DNA of 64,000 nucleotides from Lineus longissimus (GCF_910592395.1 NC_088322.1:9979431-10043430); one strand, 5' to 3'. Counted from the first letter of the stretch, positions 1-13,793 are shown. Notes: generated by a model not told the origin, from the letters alone. Program-made: numbers and translations.

Positions 1-848
1 GGCATGGCGGAGAACAAGCTAGTTGAAGACCAGCGTCATTTGACCTATCAGATAGATCTCCAAACCTATATTCCTTGGCCAGCTGGTGATGCAGGATGTG
101 CTGATGATACCCGGAGCTTCCTTGTTTGCCACTACTACGATGCAAAGGGTGTGTCTTCACGCATGAAGGAACTCCTAGTAGATGAAAGGCTGAGTTATCT
201 GCCGCTGGTTGGCGTTGCCATGCCTCTAGGTGTGAAACATGCCCAGGGCATCTCCGAACCCGATGGACACATCTTCTGCTTCCTACCACTCCCAATCCAT
301 GATAACAAAAGTCCAACGGGCCTACCTGTTCATATCAACAGTTTTTTCGTGGTTGGTTCTGACAGGAGTGAAGTAAAGTGGCCAACAGCCGGACAGAGCC
401 ATGAAAAGATGTCGAATAATCTGAAGTGGAACCAGTGTCTCTTGGAAGAGCTCATTCCCTGTGCGTACACCCAACTACTTCTTGATGCAACGCAACACCC
501 ACATATCCAACCTGACGACATTTGTCATGCCTTCCCTAACACTGAGTGTGTGGATGAAAAATTAAAAGGTTCTCTCGTGCCACCTTTTCTGAAGCAAGTA
601 TTGACTTCGCCCATACTCCCTACTGCTGGAGGCGTAAACAGATACGTCGGTGTGAAAGATGCTGTGCTGTGCTCCCCTCAAATCGATGAAAAGACAAGAC
701 TCGTCTTGGTGCGGCTCTTGACCGAATGTCAGATGAATGCTGTGTGCATTCCAGCCCATATGATGGACGCTATCAAGTCTACCTGCATCGAGCTGGTTAA
801 AGAAGCAACACCAACTCTTGTTTGCCAAGTGATGAAACAATTTGACGG
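1..848 (+). other. SACS: Sacsin exon: end of the first sacsin repeat
   Basis: The window opens inside this exon: the frame is already open at base 1, so the ATG at 4 need not be the start codon. The segment FCFLPLP...LPVHINSFFVV...R recurs in the second and third sacsin repeats (FCHLPLP...LPVIVNGSFAI and FCFLPLP...LPVHVNGHFVL). It marks the distal half of an HSP90-like repeat whose ATP-binding half must lie upstream. The donor at 849 (gtgaga) leaves two bases of a Gly codon, which c1189 completes. Confidence 0.9.
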
Positions 849-3800
849 GTGAGAACATTTTATATTTTCTTGAAGTAAGGCAAAACTGTAAATCGTGTCT
901 CTCCATGACTTCGACATGACACATGTGGTGTATTAAGTTTATGATGAATACACTCATTCCTCTCAGCTAGACTATAGTATTCATTGAACAGGTGGCGACG
1001 TGATATCTTTCCACATACCTGCATTTCTATGAAGTTTCTCTCTCCAACAACTACAGCTCGTATTATCAAAAGGTAACCAGCTTAATTGATCCTCCCCACT
1101 CCCAATGGCTCTTGTGAGATACACCTGTATTCAGATTTCGAAAATTTAAGCCTTCTCCATCTAAAGACCTGTTTTGATCTGACTATAGCTACATGTCATA
1201 TTCCCGACAAGGAAAGCTCGAGCTTCTCCAATATCTTCTTGGGAAAGGAGCAGTCCGACCTCAAGATCTTCATGGGTTGCAACTACTCCCTTGCTCTGAT
1301 GGCACGTTTACAGTCATCGGGTCGTTTGCCGTGACAGAAAAGATTTACATCGCAACTGACAAGAATCAGAAGATCTTGCCCTCTTTGGAAAGCAAGTTTT
1401 TGAGCAACGACATTGACCAGTCCTTGAAGGTGATGCTTTGCCAACAAGACGTGATAGGTAAGCTAATGCCTGGTTAGTTGTTAAGTGTTTGTCGAAAAGA
1501 CCTTCAATGTTCCCTTTTGTGTGCAATATCTGGGTCGTGATATTTTAAACTCGATTTAGATCTAAACGACCTCAAGAACTCGGTATGTCTTTAAGGTTTC
1601 ATACAGTATACAACACACCGATTCCGATAGCCTGGTGGTTAAGACACCTGCCTTGTAAATAAAAGGTCGAAGGTTCTAGCGCCATTGCCATAAGCTCTGT
1701 CCGATGCAGCCGGGTTTTTAGCAGCCAGCAAGTTAAATAGAGAGTAAAATTGTCTTCTCCTCTGGCATTAGATATAGGATGTTCGAAATATAGAGTGCCT
1801 CATCAGCCAAAATTGGCTGGCTCTTTTATTGGAGTTGACACCATAGTAAACAATCCTTACTTTGGTGGTAGAGCCTCCATCGAGAACAAGTAAGCGACTC
1901 AATACAAGACAAAGTTCGTGTGTATGTTTGATGGACGATTGTGTTTTGCATGAAAGGCTCTTCTCAAGCTCTAATAACCCAAGTATTTTAAGCCTTCCTT
2001 GCATTATCATTTGGCTCTGTCTTCAATGTTTCTTTTACAGGCAATACACAGCTTGTCCAGTGCACAGAAGATGACATCCTCACACTTCTTCCACAGATAT
2101 TCCCTCAAGGATGCAAAGACAAAGATGTTCTTGTGTGCGACAACGATGCGAAGCACCTGACCAATACATGGCTTGATGATCTGTGGCATTTTCTTGTCTC
2201 AGTGTCTGAGAGCCACCCCAACCACTTGAACAAAGTCAAACACTTGCATATACTACCAATTCCGAATACAGCAGGACAGTTGCACTTGTCTAAACTGTCA
2301 GGCGGTGCTACTTGTGTTGTGAAGCAGCTACACGATGAATGTTTACCTTATCATCTAGCAGCGGCTTTAGAGCACTTTAAAATCACTCTTCTGGATCGTC
2401 TACCAGAGGTCATCATGCGGCACCCTCACGTCTTCGATCAGCATTGTGTCTACCAGCCGAATCCAGAGTCGGTCATGTTGGCGCTGTTGGCAGCGTGCAG
2501 CAGAGACAGAAGCTCAAATGTTGGGAACTTCAACAATCATGCATCCAGGGAGGAACGGTTGGCATTCCTTCAGTTCTTCGAACCTCTGAGATCAGAGCTA
2601 AAGGGTGGAAGCGAATGGAAGTCGTTCATGAAACAGCTGGCGTTGTTCGAAACTGTAGATGGAAGTGGGAACCAACCAAGACACTACACAAGTGTAAATG
2701 AGGTACAGAATGGTATGAGAAGCTACTCCATCCCCGTTCATTGCCCGTGCCAACTCCTTGATATCAGTTCTCTTGATGTGCAGCTGATGTCAGAATACAT
2801 TGGTATCAAAACACTGACCGAGACGATGGTTCTCGAAGAGCACTTATTCGATGAAATCACACAGAGGCGGATTGGTGGTTCTGATGTTGAGAAGGTAATG
2901 GTTTACGTTCTCCAGGACCTCGACCAGCATGTGAAGTACAGTTCTACCTTTAAGGACCGTTTAATCCAGCTGGCGTTCCTAACAGATAAGCAGGGAACAT
3001 ACCACAGGGCTTTAGATTGCTTTGATCCAAGCGACAGCGTCCTCCAAAACTTCTTCCAAGGGGAAGATAGGTTTCCGACCGAAATCTACTGCGCCTATAT
3101 CGATCAGTTAAGACGCCTAGGTCTTAAAGGAAGGAGTATGGTAGTAGACCAAGATGTCCTAATCTCAGCCCAAATAGTAGACAGGGATAGTAGAGGCCTC
3201 GGTGGTGGGATGCCATTGGCTCAACTTGAGACTAAGAGTCGAGGAATAGCTGATGTCATTGAAAGTGGGATCATACTGAGGGATGCAGTTCGCCAGCAGC
3301 TTCGAAACCTTTCGTGGGTACCAGTGCAGCAGGAAAGACCTGCTTATCTATCCCTTTTGCCATGGGGTGCCGGGAGTGGCGTGTTCCAGTCACCGAATTC
3401 GCTGTGTCTCTCGTCACAGATTCCTGTAGTTGGTTCCACCATGCCGTCCACGAGGATATCGGTGGTGCCAGATAAAATTTTGGAAACAATCTGTGGTCAT
3501 GATCAATGCAGTCTTCCTGTCGCTAAGATCGTACAGCACCTGAAGAACATTGTAACCCTATACAAACCAGAAGAAAAACTAGCCCTGATGGGATTCGTGA
3601 AGCAGATTTATGACACCCTCCGAAACTACGGTGCTCCTGCTGTAAGAACCGCTTTCAGCGCTGAAGGTCTCACAGAATGGGTCTGGCACGGCAATGGTTT
3701 TACTTCAGTAGAATGTGTTTCGAAGGACCTACCAGAGAACATGGAACCCTATGCATATAGAATACCCGACGAAATGTCCAACATCCATCCCTGGTTGCTG

Positions 3801-6800
3801 ACAATGGGTGCGAGAGTAGAGTGTAACTGGCCCCAGATACTGCTCAGGATTAAGAAATGGTACGATGCACAAGATTCCGTCTCCAAGGAAAGGGTTTCAC
3901 ACGATCTCGAGATGGTTAAGCAGGCATTGAAGAGAATAACAGACCTCTACCCGAGTGGGGTACCTGCTAATGTCATGGAGACCGTCGTCCTCCCGGTAGG
4001 GAACTCTGACGGAAAGTTACAGCTGTTGCCTGCATCAGAGTGTACCTATTGTGGAGACGATTGGGCTTTTGGAGATATCATAGACGTGCAAGATGATGGC
4101 ATTGGAAGTGGAAAAGCTGTCTACTACATCGATGACTCCATTTCAAAAGAGCTCGCTGAGGCATTTGGGGTGAAAACGTCCTTGAATAGACTGTTGGAGG
4201 ACGACTCTGAGGGAATCCCTGTCGTAGAAGGTCATGGGCAAGAGGAAAGTCTCACTCAGCGCCTGAGGTTGCTCCTTCAAGATTATCCTGATGGTTTGGC
4301 AATTCCAAAGGAACTTATACAGAACGCTGATGATGCCGGGGCCTGTGAAGTCAAGTTCTTGTATGATGAGCGGGAAAACCTTGACGCAATGGATGGCTTA
4401 CTTGGTGAAGGAATGAAAGAATGCCAGGGGCCAGCGTTGTGGGTTTACAACGACAAAATGTTCTCAGCGACAGACTTGAAAAACATCAAGAAACTCAGTG
4501 GGGCTACAAAGGAGGCAGAAGGTGACAAAATTGGGAAGTTTGGACTTGGGTTCAATGTTGTGTATAATGTCACTGATGTTCCAAGCTTCATGACAAATGA
4601 AACCATCGTTATCTTTGATCCACACAAGTCCCATCTTGGAAGAGCAAAAGCAAAAGATGATGCTGGATTGAAGATCAACATTTTCTCTGGCAGCAGAAAA
4701 AGTGCACAGATCAGAAAGAAATTTTACAATCAATTCAAAACATACCATGGTGTTTTTGGTTGCCAGGTTGCAAAGGAAGGTGCACAGTGTCCTTTCAGTG
4801 GTACGCTCTTCAGACTTCCACTTCGACAAGCTGGGTCAAGGAGTGAGATCAACAGTATGCCGTACACTAAGGATTCCATCGAGGAGTTGTTTCAGCTTAT
4901 TATTGACCAGGCGAGCGATCTGCTTCTTTTTACACAGAGTGTAAAATCCATAGAACTGCATCATCTAGCTAAGACGGCAAAGGACCCCTCGCAGTCGGTT
5001 CGTATATTTCACGTGAAGTCAACACCTAATGTGCTGAGGCCTCTCCCATGTTTACAACATTTAAAGGAAGAACCAACGATTCTGAAGACTGCTTCATGCC
5101 TGGTAAAAGACCTAAGCAAGGCTCTACCTAGTGATATGTGTAGGACATCTATAGTGCACACATGTCAACAGCTCGATGCAAGATGTCAGCTTAAACTCCG
5201 TGGACAAACAAATGAGGTGCACTGGCTGGTTCATGATTGTGTCGGGACCAAAGAATCCATGACGCTCGCACGAAGCAGTACTTTGCAGTCTAATGTACCA
5301 GTTGCAGGGATTGCTGTCCAGCTAGAGAAGAAAGATCAGAGGTTTAAGCCAGTTACCAGCAGTGGAGCCTCATTGCCAGTCTTCTGTCATTTGCCCCTAC
5401 CGTCGTCAGTGAGGAGTGGATTGCCAGTTATCGTGAACGGCAGTTTTGCGATTAAGCCAGATCGACGTCAGATCGTAAAGATCACATCCGATGATAAAGT
5501 GGACAATAAGATGAGTGCCTGGAATGAAGCTCTCAAAAGGGACGTCATCACTGAAGCATACATCGGTGCCTTGACACAGATTAAAGACATTGTGACCGAG
5601 GACTATGAGCCATATAGTCTGTGGCCTGACATCAGCAGCATAGACGAGGGCTTTAAATCTGTGTATACGAGTTTCTTTCAGATGCTCGCCAGCCAAACGT
5701 GTCCAACATCTCCAAAGATCTTCACTAATGGGAGTTCTTGGTTTGACTATCAACATGCTGTCTTTTTGGATGAGATTCTTGCATCTTCTGACCTGCAAGA
5801 AGTTTTCTTGTGCAGACTTCAGTTCTACCTAGAAAGAACGCCCAGTCAGGACAGAATTACAGCAACAATCCTGCCAAATAACTTGAAGGAAGGTTTCTCT
5901 AAGTTCAATATCAATGCCAAGGTTTTCACCTGTGCCGAAGTGTACGTGAAGGCCATACTTCCATACCTGCATCAGCTTGACAACCAAGAGCAGACCAGAT
6001 TACTATTGTTTGCCTTGCAGCAGGCAAAATCTGACCAAACGCTGAGTAATATACTTAAGGCGTATCCTTGTATTCCTGTCCAGCCGAATGGTAAAACATT
6101 CCTAAAACCTGACCAGTTGATAAGTCCCAATGGCAGACGGGCAAACCTGTTTAATGAAACAGATGGTGTGTTCCCGATGCCAGGTTTCTGCGGAGATGAG
6201 TCCCTATCAGTTCTAAAGGATCTGGGCATGAATGTCAATGACATATCATGGGACCTGGTCACAGAGCGCGCCGAATCCATGAGGAATCTCTCTGGAAGGC
6301 AGAGAGAAGAGAGAATGCAGCATTGGACGTCCTATGTCGAAGAGAAACTGCAGTGTTATGGTGGGGAAAAACCAAGCCAAGTGCACTTAGAGAAACTGAA
6401 GACGATTCGATTCCTGCCAGTTCTTCCAAAGCCAGAGCATTATCCCATAAGATGGAAAGGTGATGACATGACTGGTGGTCTAGTGTCTGCTGACGATGCC
6501 TTCGCGACTGATTGCAAAAACTTGGTAGGGAGCATCAGGTACATTGTCGATGAGAAGATTTGTGGGTTGCGAGGTGCTCGTCCAAAGGCAAAGCTAATAG
6601 AAATCTTGGGGTTACAGGAACGATTCCTCTCCTTAGATGATTTTATCATCCAGTTGAAGATGTTGGCCACTGTTCAGCCCAATGGCTCGAACTCATCCAA
6701 AGTGAAGGAAATCTGTAATGATGTGTACAGCAAGTTGGATGAGCGTTGTGGAAACTCTACTGATGCAGCAATGGTACAGAATGAGCTAAAAGAACTTCCA

Positions 6801-9800
6801 TGCCTCTATACTGGAGACAAGTTCATGCATCCAAAATATTGTGCCAAGAGTGGGAAACTTGTATCGAATTTTCTGCACGTTCTGCCCTATCCTCTAACCT
6901 ACCGGCCAGCACTGCTTCAGGCACTTGGGGTGAAGGAACAGTTCCATGCTACAGACTACATAGATGCCTTACAGCGCATTGCTCCAGACACTGGAGTAAG
7001 AACTGTGCGAGAAATAGCTGAGAACCTCTGTGACTGCCTTAGTCAAACAAAAACAACACTACAGGAATTGAACTTAAAACCTGAAAAAGGCGTTCAACTG
7101 CCCTCTGAGGTAAATGATAGAGGAGTATGGAAACTACTACCTGTAAAGGAACTGTGTTTAAATGCACTTGGTAATGACCATGAGAAATTGACACATAAGC
7201 AATGGTTAGGCCAGTCTGTGGGGAAACAGAAGTTGCATTATGTTCATCCTGATATACCACTCACAGTGGCCAAAGCTCTAGGGGTAAAGTCAGATCGTGA
7301 GAACGTCTTGAGCAAACTAGGCTCTGGTATGCCATTTGGACAAAGTGAGCCACTCTCGAGACGTATAAGGAACATCTTAAACAACTACCCATCCGATGAA
7401 GGTGTGCTGGAAGAACTTCTGCAAAATGCAGATGATGCTGGTGCAACTGAACTTCGATTTGTTTTAGACAGACGTAATCACCCAGACGAGAAGGTTTTCA
7501 ATGATAATTGGAAGCAGCTCCAGGGCCCTGCCTTATGCGTCTTCAACAACAAGCCATTCACAAAGAAAGATCTCAAGGGCATTTGTAGTTTGGGTCAAGG
7601 GGCGAAGTCGAGTGATCCAGCAAAGACCGGGCAGTATGGTATTGGATTCAACAGTGTCTACCATCTCACTGATGTGCCGAGTTTTCTGACTGACGGTGAT
7701 GAAATTGGAAAGACCTTTGGTGTCCTTGATCCAAATTTGACATTTGCACCTGGAGTTTGTGTAGAGAGTCCTGGTCAACTCTATCAGAGCGACCACTTCA
7801 GGACAGTTCGTGATGATTTTGCTGATGTTTTCTCTGGGTATCTTGAAAACAAGTTTGATCTGAAGGGAGGGACACTATTCCGGCTACCTCTCCGCAGTGA
7901 AGAAATGGCAGAGAAATCTGAAATCTCTAAGAAACATGTTGAAGTCGATGATGCAGCACGGTTACTGAGGTCATTTGAAGCAGAAGTGTTTCAGAGTCTC
8001 TTATTTGTCAATTCGGTGCGCAGTATTACACTAGAAAGCATTGGTGACGCTCCTTGGAGCTACATGTACTCCGTTACTGTTACTATATCCAACCAAGACC
8101 AGGCTGCACTGAGTGACTTCAACCAGTATGTAAAGTCTGTTGGCGAACGCTTGACTGATGGAAGCAAGTCTCTACGAGATGTACAGTACCGAGAGGTCGT
8201 CTATACTCTGTCGATGGAAGATTCGAAAGGCAAATCACAAAATTGGGTAGTCTGTCAGTGCATCGGATTTAAGCAATCTGATATACCAGCAGAGGTTCTG
8301 CAAGCAGTGGCCTCGAAGGATTTGGCATTACTGCCGCGGGGAGGTGCTGCGATTCTGTTGAGCAGCACAGAAGAGGTAAAAGGACGAAATTTGTTCTGCT
8401 TTCTTCCATTGCCTTCACGTGGGGACACCCAACTCCCCGTCCATGTCAATGGTCACTTTGTGCTAGACTCTGCTCGCCGGGCACTCTGGGATGATGACGC
8501 AAATTTCAAAGGCCAATGGAACACCCTCATAATGGAGAAGATTGTAGCCCAGGCATATGTATCCCTCATAAGCGATCAGTGTGCAAAGCTCAAAGATGGA
8601 GGGGCTACTGTGAACGACCTTAAGAAGCTGTTCAAGATGTTTCCCGATAGATCAAAGGTTAAAAAGCACTATCTTCTTGAGCTTGTCGACAATTTTTACA
8701 GAGCTCTGCATGAGCGCAAGATAGAATGTCTGGCGGTACAAGTGGTGTCTGGAGGCTATGTTGAAACAAGGTGGTTCAACATTGCTCACTGCGTGCAAGG
8801 AGAAGCATTCTTTGATAATCTCAGTCCTTCATCTGTGATCCGACATTTCACCAAGTGCCAACCGACGACGTACAGGGGTCCTAGATGGACTGGTACACAA
8901 CAAACCGAAACTGTGACAGTCGGGGAAAGAGATGAGGTACATTCATTGACGAACATCTTGTGTAGACTAGGTTTCAGCCTGCTCTGTTCACCGATGTTCA
9001 TCTACGATTCGCTTCAGAAGGTGGAGATAGGTGTACGCAAAGTTGAACCAATAACAGTGTTGGACTACCTCTACAACTACAAGGCCTACACTGATTGCAC
9101 TTTGAAAGGTCTTCCCCAGCCTGTCTGTCAGTCACCTTATGAAGATATCGAATCGGTGGTGACAGTGATCAAATACTGTTATAAAAGTTCAAACGCTTCA
9201 AACGAAAATATCAAGTCTTTACAAGGTCTGCCTCTGTGCGTGACTGGTGATGGGCTGCTTAAGGAGTTCTCAGTGACTACGGCACTGTTTTACCCTAGAT
9301 TTGATACACTTGCACCGGATCATGCTAGTCGATTTGTGAATAGGGATGTTTTTGTTGCCATTCCCTCAGATGTTCGCACCAAGGAACCACTGGCATTAGT
9401 TGAACTCACAATCCAAGACCTGACACCACTGCTCTTACCTGGTAAGGAACATCTCAAGGTCGCTAATAGGATAGAATGGAATCCAACCACTGACACGGAC
9501 AAGACGGTGAAGAAATGGATAGAGGAACTTTGGGAGTTGATCAACAGTGAGATTAATGAGGCATGTAGAAAGAAAAACGGAGACCGGGAGGCCTTACACC
9601 GACTGAAACTGGCACCTTTGAAGCCATTCTGCATCGTACCAGCACATGATAGACAAGAACGAAAACATTTCTTGTACCAGCTTGAGTGCGCAAAGTGTGT
9701 AATGAGTGAAAGTGTAAGTGTTGCTACCTTGTACAAGGATGATAACGTTCGTGACAAGTTGCTGGAGGCAGGAATCCCTAAGCTAGATAAAGACCATCTC

Positions 9801-12800
9801 CCTGGCAGAACGTATCCATACAAGTCACTGTTAGCACTGCCAAAGGAATTGACCTCAAACATGGAAGATCCCCGCAGTGTGCTTTATGCACTCTGGTGTC
9901 GTCTGCAGAATAAGTCCGATGTTAGCCGCCTAAAGCAAGTCACAGAGAACACAAGGAATGCACACATGCTTAGAGAGTACTTTACTGCTTTCTTCAAGAA
10001 TCAGTGTACGAACGAAGAGGCTGTCCGTTTGAGAGACCTGCCAATATACGAGTTTGTGAATGTCACTGTGTCTGTCCTTAACAAAAGTGGTCAAGGATGC
10101 TACTTAGTTCCAACCGGGATACCAAAAGCTGGTTTAGATAACTGGTATTCCAAGGACACACATGAGAAATTCATCTTTCAAACAGCCACTGATGTTGACA
10201 AATTACTCTGCAGACTTGGAGCAGTCAAGAAGTCTGAAGTTGATCTGTATGTGACCTTGATACTTACCGAGTTCAATTTCCAACACTTCCTGAGTGAGGA
10301 TGAACAACGAAAACATCTCGACTTCATTCGAACGACCGTCATACGAAATTTGAACAGCGATGGAAATGAATACAAGGCTTTGTTAGCTTCACTTCAGAAG
10401 CTACCATTCCTGAAGAACTCGAATGGAGACTTGCAGCTTGCAAAAGAGTTCTTCAGCCCAAATGTCCCGCTGTTCAAGGCCATGGAGATAAAATTCCCAC
10501 CGAAGGAGTTCTGTGACATTGAATGTCTGGCGTTCTTACAGCTGTGTGGTCTCAGGGCCACAGTGACTGCTGAAGACCTAGTAAGGTACGCGGGGGTAGT
10601 GGAGCAGGAAGGCAAGACGAATCCAAAGGAGATAACAAAAATGAGATCACGACTTATTTGCGAAGAATTAAGGAACCAGGAGGAAACGACACTCTTCCAA
10701 CTGAAGGACATTGCCTTCGTACCGATAGAGTCTGTTCCTGTGAAATTTTCAAACTTGCATTGTCAGTTTTGCCAAGAGGATCCAGAGAAAATGGTCTTCA
10801 CTTGTTTCCAGAATAGTGTGATGTATTCCAGTTTCGAAGTGTGTTGGACCTCTGCTAAGATCCTACCTGCGTGGATGGGGGCTGAATTTGTGAAGGACGG
10901 ACCTTTGACTGCTCAGAAACTTCAACAATCTCTTGGAATACAAAGTAAAGTCACGATGACAACAGTTCTTGCCCACTGCATCAAACTGACAAGACACATA
11001 TCAAGACTCAACCTTCGCCATAAACAACCAGACACTATCACTGGTGTGATGAACAAAATCTATGAATACCTCTGCGAAACGATGAAGACAGAAGGATCAC
11101 GTTGTTTGAAAAACCTGGCCAATGAACCATGCGTGTGGCTAAATGCTTGCGACAGTCTCGTTCATCCTCGACAGGTTGTGGTGTCCCTGTCAGCGTGTGA
11201 TGAACTCCCACCCTATCTGTACAGCCTGCCATGTGAGCTGAGGAAATACATTGACGTACTGACACATATTGGTGTTGAAATAGAACCGGATCACCGCCAC
11301 TACATGCTTGTCTTGAAAATGATTAAGGAAGATTTGGGAACAAATGACCTAGAGTCAGATGTGAACAAAATGGCAGCAGCTACCTGTGCAATCAGGAGAA
11401 GCCTGTTCTTCCTGAGTGAAAACAACCCAGAAAACTGCGACCATCCGTTGTATCTCCTCAGCCAGAAAAATACACTCGAGATTTCAACTGATCTATACTG
11501 CGTGGATAAGCCTGGTTGGGAACGCCGATTGCAGAATGCCAACTTGCCATATCATCTTCTGTTGATACCGGATGATCCATTTGATGGAAGGAATTTCTTT
11601 AAGCACCTACGGAAAATTCCGAAGGCGCTGCGACCAAAGGATCTCTCTGAAGTCTTGGTTGAGGTTATCGATGAAAACAGCATGCAACCCATGGACTTAT
11701 TGGATAATAACACATCCAATTGGTTTCAAGATCGTATCGCGAATGATGAATTCCAGGCTGGGCTCACTCAACTGCTTACGTCCGATGCTTTGGAGCAGGA
11801 TTATGGTGACCGCTATGAAGAATATTGGCGTCAGCTAGAAAACAATATGCGAAAGATTCAGTTCATAGTTGTCAAAAGGGTGGCAACAATCCTCAAAGAA
11901 AGAGAAGGAGGCATAATTCAAGGGACAGACAATGACGCGCAGAGTGTTCTTGTTAAGACCTCTGGTGCTGGATGCATGGTGTATGTTGCTAAGGATAGAA
12001 TTGGACAAGGACACTCATCGACGCGGGATATTAGGGAATATACTAAACTCTTGAAGAGCATCATCAAAGAATCATTTCCGACACTTCGTCCAGATACCTT
12101 GGACATCATCAAAGATTTGTTCAACACTCCATACAACGAAATCCAAGCTTTGCTTGATGACAATGGCATCAGGGCGTCATCACGCATCAGAAGCAAGATG
12201 GGGCCGATCTTAGGTGACTACCTCCCCCTAAACAAACACTGCTTATTGGCACCCGACTTCCTACAGTTCTTCAGTGGGGAATACATCGCTTTCGAGCTAG
12301 ATGACCCCCTCAATGCTGGACTTGAAGGACAAGCTACCTACATCTACGCTAAGGTTGTGAAAGCACTTGGGCCTAAAGAAGGCACTGAAGATCAGGTTAT
12401 CCGCATGTACGAGATAGACACAGGCAATGGAAAGATTACCACTTCCTCCTCTTCGATGTACAAACTATCATGCCATGCTTTAGTTACTGCAGACGGCGCG
12501 CCAAAAGACCAAGAATATGACCTTGAAAAGGTCAAATGTCAAGTGGCTGCAGACGTCGACTATGCCTTCTACAAGCTACCGATAGAGGACAGGAACCGGG
12601 TCTTGAAACGACTCATCGTGAAATGGCAGCCTGGAAAGCACCCTGGACATGAAGGCACTGCAAACGAGGTACTGAAATTCCTTGACAACAAAATTGCACA
12701 GATAGAAACTGACAGCAATCGTTCAGAAACGAATAGCAGCGGATCCGGGGGTACGATATGGTATGGTGTTGAGCATATATCAAGATATGCTTGCAGCAGA

Positions 12801-13756
12801 GCCCAAGAACAGAGCCGAGATATCCAGCAACAGAGACAATGGTTGGATTCCAACTCGTCCGCCAGGGCTGGTCTAAGTGACCCAACTGACTACAGTTACT
12901 TCAGAGGTTGGGCTAGGAATCCACAGCCAGGTGAAGCGAAGCGATGGTATCGTCAGGCGGAGATGGACCTCAAGGCATCGAAGCATGATCATGATGGTTC
13001 CAGCAGGGCGTACGAATGGGCACTCTACAAATGCCACCAGGTAAGGGACCATCTCAAAAATACGTTGAAGCCGATGATTAAAATGGAATTTAGTCTTCAC
13101 TTCTGTCCTCACATGGCTGGACATGCTTTCCTCAATTTACAACAGAGATATGTAAATTGTATTCTTGAAATCTTGATCAGCTAATTTTTTTTGAAGAAGC
13201 GAAGTTTGAGCACTCAAGATGCCCCCCCCCCCCCCTCCCCCGTGAAAAATACTTTCATTTACTTCGAAGTGTTTTGAGACATTACGATCACTTTGCAGAT
13301 TCATGAACATGTCACATCAGATTTGTTTCGGTTTGATCAATCATTTCCCACAGGCATTAGATTCGTTAACCACGGGGACTTGCTCGCAATGGCAGCGTGT
13401 GATCAGGGCAACCGCTTTGTTTCTAAGGAGTACCGATAGCTTTTTCATTTTAGATATTTTATGGTTTTCAGGCAGCCGAGAAGGCTCTAAGATCCGCCTA
13501 CTTTATGAAGGATGTCCCGCATTTCAAGCACCACAACCTCCCCGACATTGCGGAACTCCATGGTGATGAAACCCTCAAAGGCCTCGCTGACGAGATTGCC
13601 CAGGAGCTAGGAGATGGGATGAAGCTACGCTACCCCGACCGCCTGTCCTTTCCACGTATCCCCCATGACCTATACGGTGAGGAGACTTGCTCCAGGATCT
13701 ACGGACTGACGGAAAGATTGGTACAACGAGTGGGGCACTTCGTCATGGGGGTATAA
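1..13756 (+). CDS. SACS: Sacsin, 3' portion (5' end outside the window)
   Basis: Exons read as 1-848, 1189-1457, 2041-13040 and 13472-13756. Junction phases are 2, 1 and 0, donors are gtgaga, gtaagc and gtaagg, and every acceptor ends in AG. The joined frame stays open for 4133 residues to TAA at 13754-13756. Sacsin is a giant co-chaperone of neurofilament and mitochondrial homeostasis. Visible parts in order: the end of a first sacsin repeat (FCFLPLP...LPVHINSFF), a second repeat with the HSP90-type ATP-binding motif ELIQNADDAG (residue about 1134) and GKFGLGFN, a third with ELLQNADDAG (about 2168) and GQYGIGFN, a degenerate J-domain (about 3885-3925) and a C-terminal HEPN domain (about 4003-4125). 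Spacing between the second and third ATP-binding motifs (1034 residues) is close to that in vertebrate sacsin. By that comparison roughly 300 N-terminal residues lie left of the window. Identity is very secure. The species may carry other sacsin-like paralogues, so strict orthology is inferred. Confidence 0.95.
1627..1690 (+). repeat. tRNA-derived SINE-like head in a sacsin intron
   Basis: Within the 1458-2040 intron, TAGCCTGGTGGTTAAGACACC (from about 1628, first 20 bases matter) resembles a pol III A box with the usual D-arm GTGGTTAAG. Then comes CCTTGTAAAT, like an anticodon arm, and AGGTTCTAGCGCC (about 1671-1683), a B-box-like match. Spacing is that of a tRNA-derived SINE head. No clear tail or target-site duplication was found. 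It is not a functional tRNA because the acceptor arm does not pair. Confidence 0.5.
4240..4900 (+). other. SACS: Sacsin second repeat, HSP90-like ATPase
   Basis: The N-box ELIQNADDAG is coded at about 4308-4340, with the key Asn codon at 4323. GPALWVYND (about 4431) and the glycine loop GKFGLGFNVVYNVTDVPSF (from about 4534) follow, then the substrate-facing strand DPHK. These are the GHKL fold motifs shared by HSP90 and sacsin repeats. The N-box Asn and Asp residues are intact, so ATP binding is expected. Confidence 0.88.
7340..8000 (+). other. SACS: Sacsin third repeat, HSP90-like ATPase
   Basis: ELLQNADDAGATELRF is coded from about 7413 with its Asn codon at 7425. ALCVFNNKPF (about 7531) and GQYGIGFNSVYHLTDVPSF (from about 7629) follow. 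This repeat matches the sacsin consensus better than the second one does. It shares the distal FCFLPLP...LPVHVNGHFVLDSARR block (about 8395-8480) with the other two. Confidence 0.88.
12490..12700 (+). other. SACS: Sacsin degenerate J-domain
   Basis: LPIEDRNRVLKRLIVKW followed by ...ANEVLKFLDNKI aligns with the J-domain of sacsin. The invariant HPD tripeptide that lets J-domains stimulate Hsp70 ATPase is replaced by Gln-Pro-Gly (codons 12627-12635, cag cct gga). Helices II and III are otherwise recognisable. I infer this domain is unlikely to stimulate Hsp70 in the normal way. Confidence 0.8.
12900..13756 (+). other. SACS: Sacsin C-terminal HEPN domain, split by the last intron
   Basis: EAKRWYRQAEMDL...YEWALYKCHQ is the first HEPN helix pair. 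The donor gtaagg at 13041 interrupts it after a complete Gln codon. The acceptor at 13471 resumes with AAEKALRSAYF, the exact continuation expected for HEPN, and the protein ends ...VGHFVMGV. HEPN of sacsin is known to dimerise and bind nucleotides. If the intron were retained, translation would run to a stop at 13182-13184 and lose half the domain. Confidence 0.9.
13222..13241 (+). repeat. Poly-C run in the last sacsin intron
   Basis: A run of 14 C, one T and five C lies between the last two sacsin exons. It is one of five C- or G-homopolymers of at least 13 bases in this window. Confidence 0.9.
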
Positions 13757-13793
13757 TACACTAGCAAATGACGAGGCTGTGTTTCCTTATGAG

